This document shows, piece after piece, positions 28,517 through 40,554 of a stretch of 64,000 bases of DNA. Numbering within the stretch: the stretch's first letter is position 1; every line of letters starts with the position of its first letter. The notes below the pieces were generated by a model, which saw only the letters and a list, made by a program, of their open reading frames with translations, had not been told where the DNA came from and searched no databases. Source of the stretch: Orbicella faveolata (taxonomy: Eukaryota > Cnidaria > Anthozoa > Scleractinia > Merulinidae); contig NW_018149812.1 of NCBI RefSeq assembly GCF_002042975.1, forward strand, positions 949,217 through 1,013,216. The letters run 5' to 3'. The position numbers were made by a program, and so were the translations under genes.

Positions 28517-31500
28517 TTAAACAAGTCTTGTTCTCAGTAAATATCGAGCACTTCGTCGAAACCATAAAGCAACCACGACAAAAAAGGCAACAGAAAACAC
28601 GAAACAAGCGAATAAATAGGGAGAGCTTCTTGTCTTCAATAGAGTCCTGGATAAAACTGAAAACAAAGCAAAAACCAAAAGGGTTAACTTGTGAACTAAT
28701 CTGATATTAAGAGAAAACCAAGACAAAACCCTCACTTAGTAAAGTTAAGAAGACGGTCTGACTAGTAACCGGTCGTTTAACCAAGTTGGTTATACTCTAA
28801 CCATTTTCCCCCAACTAGAAGTCGAAAACACTGTCTATTTCTCGTTCTTTGAGCGTGAATGGGGGCTAATCGACTTCTGGTTATGGGTTAACCGGGTAGC
28901 GGCTAACCGGCTAATCGACTTGGTGGCTAAACGACATACCACGCCTTTTCCGTTTAAACTCTTGTATAAGTCGCGTTCCCTCACTGGTGAAGGCTCTCCT
29001 TGAGGCCAGATAACATGTACAAGGTTAGGGGTGGTTTGGGATAAAAACTAAATAGCTCCTCAAACGAGTCAACTGAAGTTTCGTACCTGATTTGTTAGGA
29101 TTCACAAGTGTTGAACCAACACCAGTAATGCTCCGCACCATGTGGTTGTACTGGAATACAAAATGAAGTAATAATGTGTGAAAAAAAAAAGAATACAAAC
29201 AAAAATCGTAGATAGTTCCGTTAGTGTTGTGTGTGATAGCTGGTGTAGCATACACCACAGATGTAAACCTTTTTATTTTTTTGAGCCCTCTGATCGGTTT
29301 ACTAAAGTTTGGTACATTTTATCTGAGATTCGAGAGGAAAATAGATCTTTCTTGACTGGTCAAACCACTGAAACCAAGTGTAAGATCTTTCAAAACAGAC
29401 GAGAATACTCACCTGGTCTGTAACATAGACAATTTTTCTTTTATGATCAAAAGTCAGTCCAGTGGGATGAAAAAACTGAGCTTGCCTGCCGACTCCATCC
29501 CTGTAGCCCTCTGTACCACCAGCCAGCGTTCTAACTTCGCCTATCCATTAACAATAATAACGCGTCATAACTCCCTTAAAAGTTCTCATTGTCTTAATGG
29601 TTAAAACGTAAAGCATATTTTTCAGCAACCCAATACCACAAGCTTTCCATGGAAAATTTTCCTTAACCCCGGAACTAGAAAGTTTGTAATGTAACTCAGA
29701 GTAGGAAAAACTCTTGGAAATCCAGAAAAGAGAATTGCTTTGTTCACTAACAGAGGTCTCCCTGACGACTGGAGTTAACCAAAGGATTTTAGTCGTTGAA
29801 TGAGATGGAACTGTTAAGTCCATACACTTACCTGTTGGCGTGACAATCCTTACAGCGTGGCTATCCTAGAAAAGAAGTTACAGTAAAAGCAATTTGTTTC
29901 TAAGCTTCTGGTACAGCTTAAAACTGACCACGCCCATCGCCATATTTCTTTGGCATCTTAAATGTTTGCACTAACTGTCCCGCCAAATTCTTTGGCGATG
30001 TTTTCTACAGTTAGCAAGATGAGATACTTGTGATGAGGCAATGCAATTCAACAAAATGTTTAAGTGACGCTGGGTTCAGAGGTCGGTCAAAGCGTTAACT
30101 CGGGATTTATTGAATCAGCTCTTTAAGAGCTCTTCTTAGAAAACAGATGGTTGGGTCAGTGTAACACGATTTTTGGCGAATGTCAAAGAAATCAGAGCTA
30201 ACTAAGAAAGACAAAACCTCATGTGTTGAAGTCTATCGTCAGTTACTTCACTTCTCAACATGTTCTTTTCAAATTTTTCAAGTGCTGTTTTTACAAACTC
30301 AAACCGAGGTTTGCGAGCCTCTCAAGATCACATTAAACTGATGAAAATGTCAACCGAACAAATTTTGTTACCTGAAGAGACATAAACATACTCACAAACT
30401 CAACAACATAAAGGATTTGATGGTCCGTGTCAAAGTATAGTCCTTCGGGATAATTAAACCGGGCTTCTTTTCCTACACCGTCCTTGAATCCTTCTCGTCC
30501 ACCGCCAGCAAGTGTTTTTACTTGGCCTTCAAATATAAATACTAACGTTACTACATAGAGCAAACCATGCAGACACACAGATTGCTTGTAATTCTTATCA
30601 CCAACGTAACGTCCGTCACCCTTGCAGTTTTAGTTAACTATCAGCAATGCATTTTCCCATACACCAGGCTGACACGAGACCAAACGAAAGCACACAAATG
30701 CAATCGAACACATACGAACGCAGACGAAGGTGCCCGAACGCAAACTAACGCATGCAAAGGCAGACAAATGCAAACGAACGCCCAGAAAGACATACGAATA
30801 CAAACGAATGCCTACGAAGACATACGAATACAAATGAACGCGTACGAAGACATACGAATACAAACAAACGTAAATATTAAAAGACATAAGAGTACAAACG
30901 AACGAACATGAGGGGAGACAAATGCAAACGAATACGCGCCAACGCAATCATCTAACGCACTTGCGGGCGGTGTTGACGGTAGAGAGAGCTGTAGGTATAA
31001 CAACTTGTCAAATCATACCTAACTCATAAGCGAGGACAGAACACATCGTCCAAGAGACATTAATAAGAAAATAAATATCAACTTACCACTATTTACGTCC
31101 ACCGTCCGTATAACATGGTTATACTGCAATAATAAAAACAATAGGAGTGAATGGTGAAAATTTATCAATGAGCACGTGGCAAGTTACTGTTTGCTACTGT
31201 TTAAATAGAATAAACAGTAGCAAAGTCCGCGGGGCAGCTCTTCGTCCACTGTTTCCAGATCGAATTGGAATTTAGAGGTGTCGGTTTTTGTGGAGAGAGG
31301 AAAACTGAAGAACCCGGAGAAAAACCACTGGAACAATGAAACAACCAACAACAAACTCCTCCAGGATTCGAACCCAGGCCACATTGGTGGGAGACAAACG
31401 TCCGTGCTCACCAAAGAAAAAGGAGCAATTTTGTAATTGTTGTTAATAGCAATTACGTTATGTCTTATCTATTTGTACCGTAGGCCAGGCTATAAGATCT

Positions 31501-34500
31501 TATACAACTGAGAAAGAGAAAAACCTAAGACATGAGAAGGAACTGGCGAAGATCGAAAATGGGAAAATGACAAGAAACGGCTGAATTAATGTGGTGAATG
31601 TTCCCCACTATTCACTCGTCGCTGTATGCCTTCTTCTCCTGTTTTAACGAGAGCCATTGCTAAANAATGGGAAAATGACAAGAAACGGCTGAATTAATGT
31701 GGTGAATGTTCCCCACTATTCACTCGTCGCTGTATGCCTTCTTCTCCTGTTTTAACGAGAGCCATTGCTAAACAAATAATGTCAAAAAATAATAAAATAA
31801 AAAGGTACTTAGTGCCCGTACATGATCAGCCACATATAACATCCCAGAATACACGTCGAGTGAGTTCCCTGTTGGATGGTAAAACCTAGCCTCTCTTCCA
31901 ATACCATCCACCAGTCCCTGGCTACCACCCGCCAGTGTTGTCACTTTCCCTGTTGGAATAAACGTTGGTGAAGGTGAAAGCTTACAGCAGAATCTAAAGC
32001 AATAAGCGAAAGGAAAGACTCAATAAACTAAACCAAACAAACGAACGACCAAGCAAAGGTTTGTATTATTTCATCGGTGGAAAATAAAGACAAAATTCAC
32101 ACATGATTCTATCAGCCTACCGTCAGGCAACGAAATGATCCTTATTGCATGATTATCCTGTGTAAAGCAGACATCGTATTTAATGTAACAACTTCAACCA
32201 AACATATCGCATTACTTGATTTCCTCTTTACCGCACGATGTCTGATCTGCTATACGATTTGTTTCAACAAATTTTTCACACTTTATTTAACGTCTCACGG
32301 AACTAAAACTATGTTGAAAAAGAGAGAAACATCATCAGAAAGTACATTGGCTCACTGAAGCTTGGGATATTCTATTCTGAAACAAGTGATCTGACACCTG
32401 CAATGTTTTACCTTCAAAACACTTTGTGACTTAAGTGAGCACTAACAAGCTCTGAGGTAGGTAAGTACACAGTCACGGTGAAATGTGTACAGATCATAAT
32501 ATCTAAGAAAACAAAACACGTGAACGTTTGTAGACTTCCCCGATGTAACTGACCGTATCACTGAGAAACAACCTCCTTTTCATGTTGTCAATTTCCAGAT
32601 GTTGAGGATTGGTCATCTTAGCTTTGATTCCTACGTCATCATGGAATCCAGGCTCCCCGCTGCCGGCAAACGTGGTTACTTCAGCTGAAACAAAAACTGC
32701 AAGGTCAGCTATTTTTGCGCAACAATTTTCTGAGAACTTTTACGTCAACAGTGCATCCAGATGAAACAAACATAGGAAGGAGTAACTGAAGGCACCTGTT
32801 TTAAGATCAACTTTCCTTATTCGATCGTTTCCCTGTGTAATCAACAAAAGAAACAGCCATGTTAATTCCAACCCATGATGGAGAGCAAATCAACAGAGGC
32901 TGAAGAATAAGACAGTTAATCCGCCAGCCTTATTCCCACGGTCATTCCTCAAGGTATTTTTTGGTCACAAATGGTTTTGGAAATCCAAGGAGAATCCAAA
33001 AAAAAAAACACAATCCTGTGACGCAAATTTTGATTACGTGGACAGCCCGAGAGGTTTTGCGCGTTACTTTGCGCGTTGCTTTGCGCGTTGCGTGGATGTT
33101 TTCGTAGAGGCTCTACGAAAACATCCACGCAACGCGCGTGGTAACGTTACCCGCGGACAAACTGGGTACCACGTCTTAATTCCTTTGGGAATAAGGCCTG
33201 AGCCTCCCTATGGCGACAAGCTGACTTCACATGGAGTATTTTACAACTGTGACATGTTACACGCTAGTCGGCGAGTTGTGGTGTAACTGACTTATCCCAG
33301 TCCCACGTGAGACGGAGAGAGATTATTCTTCTGATTCACGAACAGCTTTTTTTCTGAGAAGAATCCAGTCAAGCCTTGGCATTCAAAGCAAGAAATAATA
33401 TTTATTGAATTGTTTATAAGTAATCAGGCCAACATTTCTAGCTACACAATACAAGGTGACTGAACTTACACTGTCTGCCACATATAAGACTTTTTCCACT
33501 TGATCAATGGCCATTCCTGTGAGCAAGAAACACAAATTAGTACAAACGTATGGAAACTCCCTTTCTACGCCATTGTTCTTTTACTTTTGGAGAAAATCGA
33601 GACTTCTTCTTCTCTTTGTTAACTAATTCGCAATAATCAATCACAACCTTCAGTATCTTTTTATATACTAAGGACAACTCCGACGAAGACGCTCCCATCT
33701 AGTTACAAACAGTTTAATTTTCTTTGGCACGCTTTCCCGAATTCACCTAATCTGGACATTTCAGGTTGATCTACACGAAGTGACTCTACAAAAAAGGCGG
33801 CAAAAGTTATGCGCGCGCTCATTTTTGTGACAGAGTTGAATGAGACACGTGAGGAGTGAGACAATTCTTCCGAAATATTCCTCGCAAACACCTCCAGCTG
33901 TCCTGTATTCTGGAAAACTATGACAAAAGTAACGGTTTACGGGACGGTCCGAAGACAAAGCGTTGATGAAAACTGTGAAAGACAAATCAGGCAAAGGGGC
34001 TGTTTACGACTCCGTGGCTGCCATTGTCAAGAAAACGCTTGTGTTGAAACGAAACTCAGAATCGATGAAGTTGGCTGTGATATAAAACGACAAGACCCAA
34101 ATGTGAGGTAACAAACTTTACTCAAGCGCTTAGCTTAATCTTATGCAAAAGTCTGTGTTTACTTTCTGAAGGAAATTTTGTCACTTTTTAGAATAGAACT
34201 CTTTGCTTCTTTCCTTCTTCGTTTTAGCCCCTCTGTCGCTTTGACAGTCGAAGGTCTGGCCCAAAGGGTCGTTTGAACACCGAATTTCAGTTCACCGTCG
34301 GCACTTCTTTTCCATTTTTAAACAAGTAGCAAAATTAAATGCCGGCTACTTTGTACTCCTTACCTGACGTGTGATGAAACTTTGCATTCTCTCCTATTCC
34401 ATCTTTGTATCCTTGAGCACTTCCTGCAAGAGTCGTCACTCGACCTGTACAGGTAAAGTGAATGAATCCCACACAAAACATAAATACTCGAAAAATTTGA

Positions 34501-37500
34501 TCCTTTTGTTTTGAAGGTTTAAGTCTTCCCTAGCATGAAACATGCATTGCGCCTGCTACCGTGTTAAGACTTTCTTTTTCTTAATCTTTCAATGAAACGC
34601 AAAGTTAACAGTATCGTGGAATTCATTTCTCACGCGTGTTACAGAAAAATTTAGCAGGCCTGGCTGGTGTTTGGTTGTCACTAAGGTGCTAGCCATTTTT
34701 GTCCTCACACGTGAAGACCTGCCAGCGGCGCGGGGTAAGAGCAAGTTTTGAACATTTCTCTCAAGGAATCACCTTCAATTCCCGCTGCAAAAAAAAGACA
34801 TGCTCACCAGTGATTACGTCGATTTTCCTTATACGGTCATTACTGTGGACGGTCTCTGGGCAGCCCTGTAAAGTGATAACGGAGAAATACAATCTTGAAC
34901 TATCTTAACTTTTTAAGGACGATGCGTAATGAACACAAAGGTCTTTTCGTCAGATTAGGACCTTGTGTAAAAAGTAGATCTTATAAAGGGCTACTGGAAA
35001 TACGAATCCATAGAGGAAATTGGGGTTACCCACGAATTTTCCCGAGATAATTAGTCTTGGATCTCGAACAAAAATGCTGACTATATGAAAGATCATATAT
35101 TTGAAATTCGAAGAAAGGTATGAAGACATCAATGACCATCGCAGTTATATACACAACTTAAGCAGTTGTGAAATTAAAGCCTGAAAAAAATTCAGGCTTG
35201 CACGGGATTTGAACCCATGACCTCTGCGATACCACTACAGTGTTCTACCAACTAAGGTATCAAGCCAGCTGGGAGCTAGTCACGTTATGAGTTCGTAATA
35301 TACCCGTAGATGGTATGTGAATATATGGAAGATCATATATTTGAATTGCGGAGAAAGATATGGCGTGACCGGCTCTTAGTTGGCTTGATAACATAATAAT
35401 AATGACAGAATCGCGAACTTGGTAGCATAGCTGATTACGTTAGTTTTAATCCTGGGGCGCTCATGTAACCCATGCCTTGCGTGTGCGCAGAGCGTTTGCG
35501 CACTAACAAAAGTAGGCACCGTCCTTAATGAGGAAAATTTACATAGTTAGCTTGGTGTTTAATAAACAGCTGAAGATGGAATGAATTTTGTCACGTGACA
35601 TCTCTTATCGCTGCGATCGGACATCACCCAAGATGAAAATCGTTCAACATCGTGTAATGGTTATTCTCTCCTACAAAACTCTGTAAAACATGTCACCAAA
35701 CAGATTTTAGAACTTTCCTGTTCAAGGAATCAGTCCAAGCTAGCTAAGGAATTTTTTAATGTCGTTCAGATGATATAATATCTTGGTCTCTTGACTATTT
35801 TGAGAATCTGTTAGAATGAATTATTCATTACAACTGCTTGTGTACTACATTGCATATTCATAAAATCTATCGTTAATCATCGAAGTAAATAAGATCGCTT
35901 GAATCTTATGAGGCTGTGTCAACTGTTCTAGAGCTCAGGAACAAGGGAATCTCAAATAAGCTTTGTTCCGTTTCATTGGGCAAAGTTCTGTATTCTAATG
36001 AATAACTTAAATAAGGGCATCTCAAACGGTTAAATGAACAGACGTATGTGAAGACGTCAACTTTTTCTAACTTGCGATCGAAAGAAAGTTAGGTTTTAAG
36101 GTGAGGCACTGATTTTTAAACGAATTGAGAACAAAGAACTTAGAGGGTGTTGAAAACAAGGAGGAAAACTAGGTTTTATTAACATACAGAAAATATATTA
36201 GTATGCAGGTTTTCCTTGAGAAGTGCGAGTATTTCCTAGTCCAAAATAAATACTTCGTTAACCTTTCATTGAACAGGTAATTGCCTATTTAGAAAGCTTA
36301 CCATCTTCCTACCTTTGACTTAATAAAAGAAATCATTTCTTTACAAACTAAAACAGCTGAAACTCACACTGACTACAATGAGTTAAGAAAAGTTAACTAT
36401 AAAATGGCAATCATGTGCTATGAATCAAAAGAGCTAGCGAATGGTGCGAATGTGGTATCCCAAACTATTCCAAAATATGCTCTAACAAACTCAAACTACA
36501 GAATTGTGAGTATTTAGTATTGAATATAACATAGATACCTGTATAGATAGAAACATTAAATGTAATTCCTACACAAAAACCATCGAAGAAAGCCTTTTTG
36601 CCGCATATTTCGCGCAGTAATAAACATAAAATCCCCTGTATACTTACACAGTCAGCCACGTAAAGCACATTTTCTTGGGAGTCAAACTCGATACCCCAGG
36701 GGTAATTAAACCTGGCGTTATTTCCTATCCCATCCATTGCAGTAGTTTTGGAATCCACGCAGTCTTTATGGCCGCCTACATGAGCTTTTCCACCACCGGC
36801 TACTGTTCTTACAACACCTGTGGAGACGGTCAGACAAAGGAAAATCTCTCAGTTTTACCTTAGTTATGGAGATGGATGCTGGATACCAGGCGTAGTCAAT
36901 CGATAAACCGATAATCAATATCAATCGAAAATTGATATCGAATGCCGACAGCAATCGATGAAAATCGACAAAGAAAGAAGTTGTGAGTTATCGATTGTTA
37001 TCGATTGCCGATAGTAATCGATAGCGATTGATTCATCGATTGATATCGATAATTATGGATTGTTATCGGAAACAATTTTTGTCCTTTCACAAGTTACACT
37101 GATACAAAGTTTGATAAAATTTGTCTATAATGATTTTATTTGAGTCAATTAATTTATCATAACCTGCGTATCTTTTACAATCATGGACAAAATAACAAGA
37201 ACGGAAAAAAACTGGCAGAAACATTTTGGGCTAGGTTACATCTTTCTTTCTAGTTTACGACACCAAAAGAAGCCCAGCCCAGAGTAGCAACATAAAAGCC
37301 TCGAGTTCCAGTCTCATTGTAGTGTCGGCATAATGATGAAGCAACAGAGTCATAACGTTCTAGTGATTTCAATCATCTGCATGAGGAAACAAACGTAAGA
37401 GTAGATCTCGGGAGCAGGCCAAAAGGAAAGTATAATCTAGCTAGCATGTTGTTCCAGCTATCATTTTACACAATAACAAAGCCTTCTGAATAGTCCGGCT

Positions 37501-39107
37501 GGTTATTGTCGATTTTTTTTAAAAGATTTTTCCCAATCGATAGCAATCGATAAAGAAATTTTTCTGAGTTATCGATTGTTATCGATTGCCGATATCAATC
37601 GATAGCAATCGGCGACTGATTTCGATTGAACCGATTGATTTCCGATATCGGTTTTTATCGATTGACTACGCCTGGCGGATATTGTTTTAATATTTCGAAA
37701 CTTCCTGGGTAATCAGAAAAAATCTACATATTTTAGCAAGAGATCCTTGCGGTTGAATTTCCAACACGAATTGCCGAATGAGTCAGCATTCGAATTCCCT
37801 TCAAACTTTTACCGTGAAGCCTTCTTATATTATTCAACGTAAAACATCAAAATCTGCTAAGGTACAACCTGATGTTACTAATCGCACCAAATCGAACGTT
37901 CGATTAATCAACTCAATCCAACTTAATCGAACGCAATCAGGCGATTGGGTTCGATTGAGTTCGGTAATCGAACACAATCAACTCTCACAAAAAAATTTGA
38001 CCAGTCGAACGCAATCGAACGTTCGGGTGAGTTCGATTGAGCTCTGAAGAGGCAGAGAGCTGACTTTCAAACAACTTAAAGCGAATTGCAATTAATTAGT
38101 CCGGCAAATTTAATAACTTTCCGTAGGAGGAAGATAAATTCCAAATGTTGGAAACGGGGTTCAGGGAACCAAAAAGTTATGAGGGTAACGGATAACACAA
38201 ATATATACGGAACAAAAGGGAGACACAAAGGAAATACGAAATAGCCGCAACAGGCTCGATCAAGTTCGATTAGCACGATTGGGTTCGATCAGGTTCGTTT
38301 TCAAGTTATTTACTTTGATTCTAGACGGCATCGCTTGCTAAAGATATTGATCATTATATTGTTTTTTCTAGCCACCTCTGTGGATGTTTAAGTTCATTGA
38401 AGGATTTTTTGCATGGCATATTTACATATTTACATGGCAAAGGCAAAGTGGGAGAAGTCGAGTCTGCGCAGTAATCTCACACACATGGTTTCCGACGAAA
38501 TCGCCAGCTACGAAGACGACTTGGGACTCCGTAGGTTGATAAAAACAAATCATAACATGAAATAGGACTGCAGTGAAGAAAGATTAATTTTCTATTGTCC
38601 GTTGAACTTTACGTTTCGGGATTTTTTTTTTTGCGATTTTACAGACAGTTTATTCTTTCAATATATTTTCCATGCCAAAAGTCTATACATCAATACAAAT
38701 ACTACTAATTAATTATTCATTTGTAGCTCTTTAATACTTAGACAGACTGTTCAATTATCTGGTTGTATAAAGGTGAATTTAAGATTTTTCTATTGTGTTC
38801 GATTAAGTTCGATTGGGTTTGATTAGTTCGGAAATCGAACGCAATTGAACTCTCTCACACAAATTTTTGGACTCGATTTTGTTCGATTATCGAGCCAATC
38901 GTTCGATTTATTTCGATTGAGTTTGATCGAGTTCGATTACCGAACGGTTCGATTAGTAACGTCAGCGGTACAGAAACAACAGATTTTCGTCAACAGTCCA
39001 CGATACAGTCGCTTGAAACTTTTAACTTTTAATTTTTACTTGAAGGGAAAATAATCGCGGCGATTGAAAAAGGACGTCAAAATTAGTGTTTTGGCCAAGT
39101 TGCAGAA

Positions 39108-39150
<43 letters not shown>

Positions 39151-40499
39151 ATATAACACAACAGTCTTACGACTGACAAACCCGTGGCCCTCGAATTCCC
39201 GATCGAATTGGAATTTAGAAATGTTGATTTTTGTGGAGGGAAGAAAACCGGCGAACCCGGAGAAAAACCCTCAGAGCAAGGCGAGAACCAACAACAAACT
39301 CAACCCACTTATGACAGCGGGTCCACGATTTGAACCCGGGCCACATTAGTGTGAGGCCAGCGCTCTCACTACTGCGCCACCCCTGCTCCCCTAGAATGAA
39401 ATCTTGAATAGAGTGTGTTCACGTGACGTCATCAAATTCTCAAATCCAAAACTAAAGAGCCCCTGAAGGTTTCATCCACATCAGGCACAAGAGGTACTAA
39501 ATTTATCTCTGTTTACAACTTTCCAGCGCGGTAGCAGCATTTGAAAACACATATTAAGTGGCCGGGTATTCTGAAGTTTAGCCAGATAATCAGTTGTCTA
39601 GATAGCCAAAGCAAGTTCCAGATGTTTACACTATTTTCCGGCGGCGATATTGGAGGACTTAGGAGGTCCTCCAACATGGCGGCTCCATACTAGGCTCTGT
39701 AATTTTGCGCGGAACATTTCGACGAATATCTCAACTTTGGGACACACCTTAAACTTGGAGAACTGTCTTCTTTATTTATCGTCTATAATATCACAATTTC
39801 TTTACTTTATCCACTGAATGGTTTTTGATTTTATTTTTTATTGCGTGACAATGCACACACTCAATAGAAGTGAAGCGACAGTCGATTGCAGAACATGTTT
39901 GTCGACCACGAAACCCGCTCGAATATCGTGTTACAGTGCTCGTGACGTCCTATGAGGAACAGGCTGTTGCGTGACTGTTGTGCGCTGCTTTCAAAACTAA
40001 ATAAATCTTTGGAAATAGGACACTTCACAGAAAGGCCTCGAGAGAGAGCTCATATTTTGTCAACAAATGCGTTTAATAAAAAAGCGCAAGATCTATTCTG
40101 CAGAAACGAAAGCAGACAACGGTAGCCCGAAGCGCGTTTACAAATTGAAAGTGATTTCCTTAGCGAGGAACTAGTGTATCAAAATGTTGACGATACATGA
40201 AACCTGCTCAGACACAATTGGCACAGATGTTTCACTTTAATTGCAAACTCGTTGGTAATAGCGCTTTTTGAGCTGGTTAAAGTAAGATTGTTCAAATACT
40301 ACTGAAACGAGATGCAAATTTCTGCTGTATCGTTATATTGCTATGAAACCACGGATTCAAGGTTTGTTCAAGCACAAAATTGTGAGATTACATGTAACCA
40401 TAACATATTTTTTTACCTAAAATACTAACCTGGTTCTTGTGCTAAAACTCTGGTGTGAAGAAGAACTATCGTCGTTACTAGCTGTGTTGAAAACGCCAT
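28517..40499 (-). CDS. Type I membrane protein with a six-blade NHL propeller, complete, 15 exons
   Basis: Exons in transcript order: 40499-40430, 36817-36648, 34865-34808, 34444-34364, 33516-33470, 32832-32796, 32684-32554, 32157-32121, 31949-31822, 31123-31087, 30526-30396, 29865-29832, 29540-29413, 29150-29087, 28656-28517. All phases agree; they sum to 1293 nt, or 430 residues. The first exon is a signal peptide (MAFSTQLVTTIVLLHTRVLA, then QEP). Six units follow, each like VTTLAGG...DG-G--A-F--P-G...LYVAD then NH-IR-V. The last exon gives a transmembrane helix (YLFACFVFSVAFFVVVALWF) and a short basic tail (RRSARYLLRTRLV). Six NHL units are enough for a closed propeller, here placed outside the cell. 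Function and ligand are unknown. Plants have secreted or membrane NHL proteins of similar layout. The least certain join is exon 1, which is 3.6 kb away, but its phase and signal peptide fit. Confidence 0.82.
28741..28960. repeat. Imperfect inverted repeat around GTCGTTTA ends
   Basis: GGTCGTTTAACCAAGTTGG near 28768 pairs with the reverse of 28914-28936 (GTCGTTTAGCCACCAAGTCG). CCCCCAACTAGAAGTCG pairs with CGACTTCTGG inside. It is probably a worn MITE in the last intron of the NHL gene. Confidence 0.45.
30670..30960. repeat. Minisatellite of about 30-bp units
   Basis: Units like ACGAAGACATACGAATACAA plus ACGAACGC-type joins repeat head to tail, becoming less regular toward the left, where the simpler motif (CAAACGAACG) dominates. 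The open frames across it are a side effect of the period being a multiple of three. It lies in an intron of the NHL gene. Confidence 0.8.
31247..31412 (-). repeat. tRNA-derived SINE-like repeat, copy B
   Basis: On the minus strand this reads from a tRNA-like B box (GGGTTCGAATCC) into a body containing GGTTTTTCTCCGGGTTCTTC and CTAAATTCCAATTCGATC. The same body is found at 39190-39393, with about 80-90% agreement by eye. Confidence 0.65.
31558..31772. other. Exact 107-bp duplication around a single N: assembly join
   Basis: Positions 31558-31664 and 31666-31772 are the same 107 bases, separated by one undetermined base at 31665. This is what unmerged contig ends look like. It lies in an intron and does not touch coding sequence. 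Confidence 0.9.
33083..33137. repeat. Perfect 27-bp-arm palindrome within a larger inverted repeat
   Basis: Arms 33083-33109 and 33111-33137 are exact reverse complements (GCGCGTTGCGTGG... through ...TTTTCGTAGAG) around one G. GCGCGTT motifs precede it in tandem. Outer matches (GCCTTATTCCCA at 32929-32940 and its reverse near 33187-33199) suggest that the whole element spans about 32925-33200. Confidence 0.8.
35193..35268 (-). repeat. tRNA-like sequence, probably a SINE head
   Basis: The minus strand reads GGCTTGATACCTTAGTTGGT (A-box region) then AGAACACTGTAGTGG and GGGTTCAAATCCCG (B box), ending in GCAAGCCTGAA followed by a T run and CAGGC. It resembles a tRNA but has a poor acceptor-stem match, and it is flanked by a direct repeat of about 39 bp (35082-35120 and 35318-35357). 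A SINE is more likely than a working tRNA gene. Confidence 0.55.
36896..37675. mobile_element. Non-autonomous DNA transposon with ATCGAT-rich ends
   Basis: The ends are inverted: CCAGGCGTAGTCAATCGATA at the left and the same in reverse at the right. Behind each end lie 150 bp or more packed with ATCGAT/TATCGATTG motifs in both directions, perhaps transposase binding sites. The centre (37040-37500) is unique and non-coding. GGATA lies just before the left end and one base after the right end, a possible 5-bp target duplication. It lies in intron 1 of the NHL gene. Confidence 0.75.
37866..38966. mobile_element. Non-autonomous DNA transposon with TTCGATT-rich ends and 5-bp target duplication
   Basis: Inverted ends CTGATGTTACTAATCG and CTGACGTTACTAATCG (reverse of right) are flanked by an exact GGTAC duplication at 37861-37865 and 38967-38971. 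The first 180 bp and last 180 bp carry many TTCGATTGAGTTCG-type repeats in both orientations. It is 1101 bp long with no transposase. Its architecture resembles the neighbour at 36896-37675. Confidence 0.75.
39104..39152. repeat. Microsatellite (AAAT)n
   Basis: About twelve AAAT units without interruption. It lies just before a SINE-like copy (39190-39393) read on the minus strand, so it could be the remains of that repeat's 3' tail. Confidence 0.85.
39190..39393 (-). repeat. tRNA-derived SINE-like repeat, copy A
   Basis: The minus strand has an A box (TGGCGCAGTAGTGAGAGC) and, about 35 bases on, a B box (GGGTTCAAATC), then a body shared with 31247-31412 (GGTTTTTCTCCGGGTTCGCC and CTAAATTCCAATTCGATC), and finally the AAAT microsatellite at 39104-39152. 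This order (tRNA head, body, simple tail) is that of a SINE. Confidence 0.75.
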
Positions 40500-40554
40500 C
40501 TCTGTTACGTTGCTACATCGAGCGACTTGTATTGCGTGACTTCACGTTGCTGTC

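Noticed and set aside
30567-30911. Plus-strand repeat protein of 114 residues (TNAYEDIRIQ units)
   Set aside because: It is the translation of a minisatellite within an intron; a long frame exists on the other strand too, and there is no splice support.
35193-35268. Functional tRNA gene
   Set aside because: A and B boxes are present but stem pairing looks poor, and the flanks carry repeat sequence, so a SINE head is more likely.
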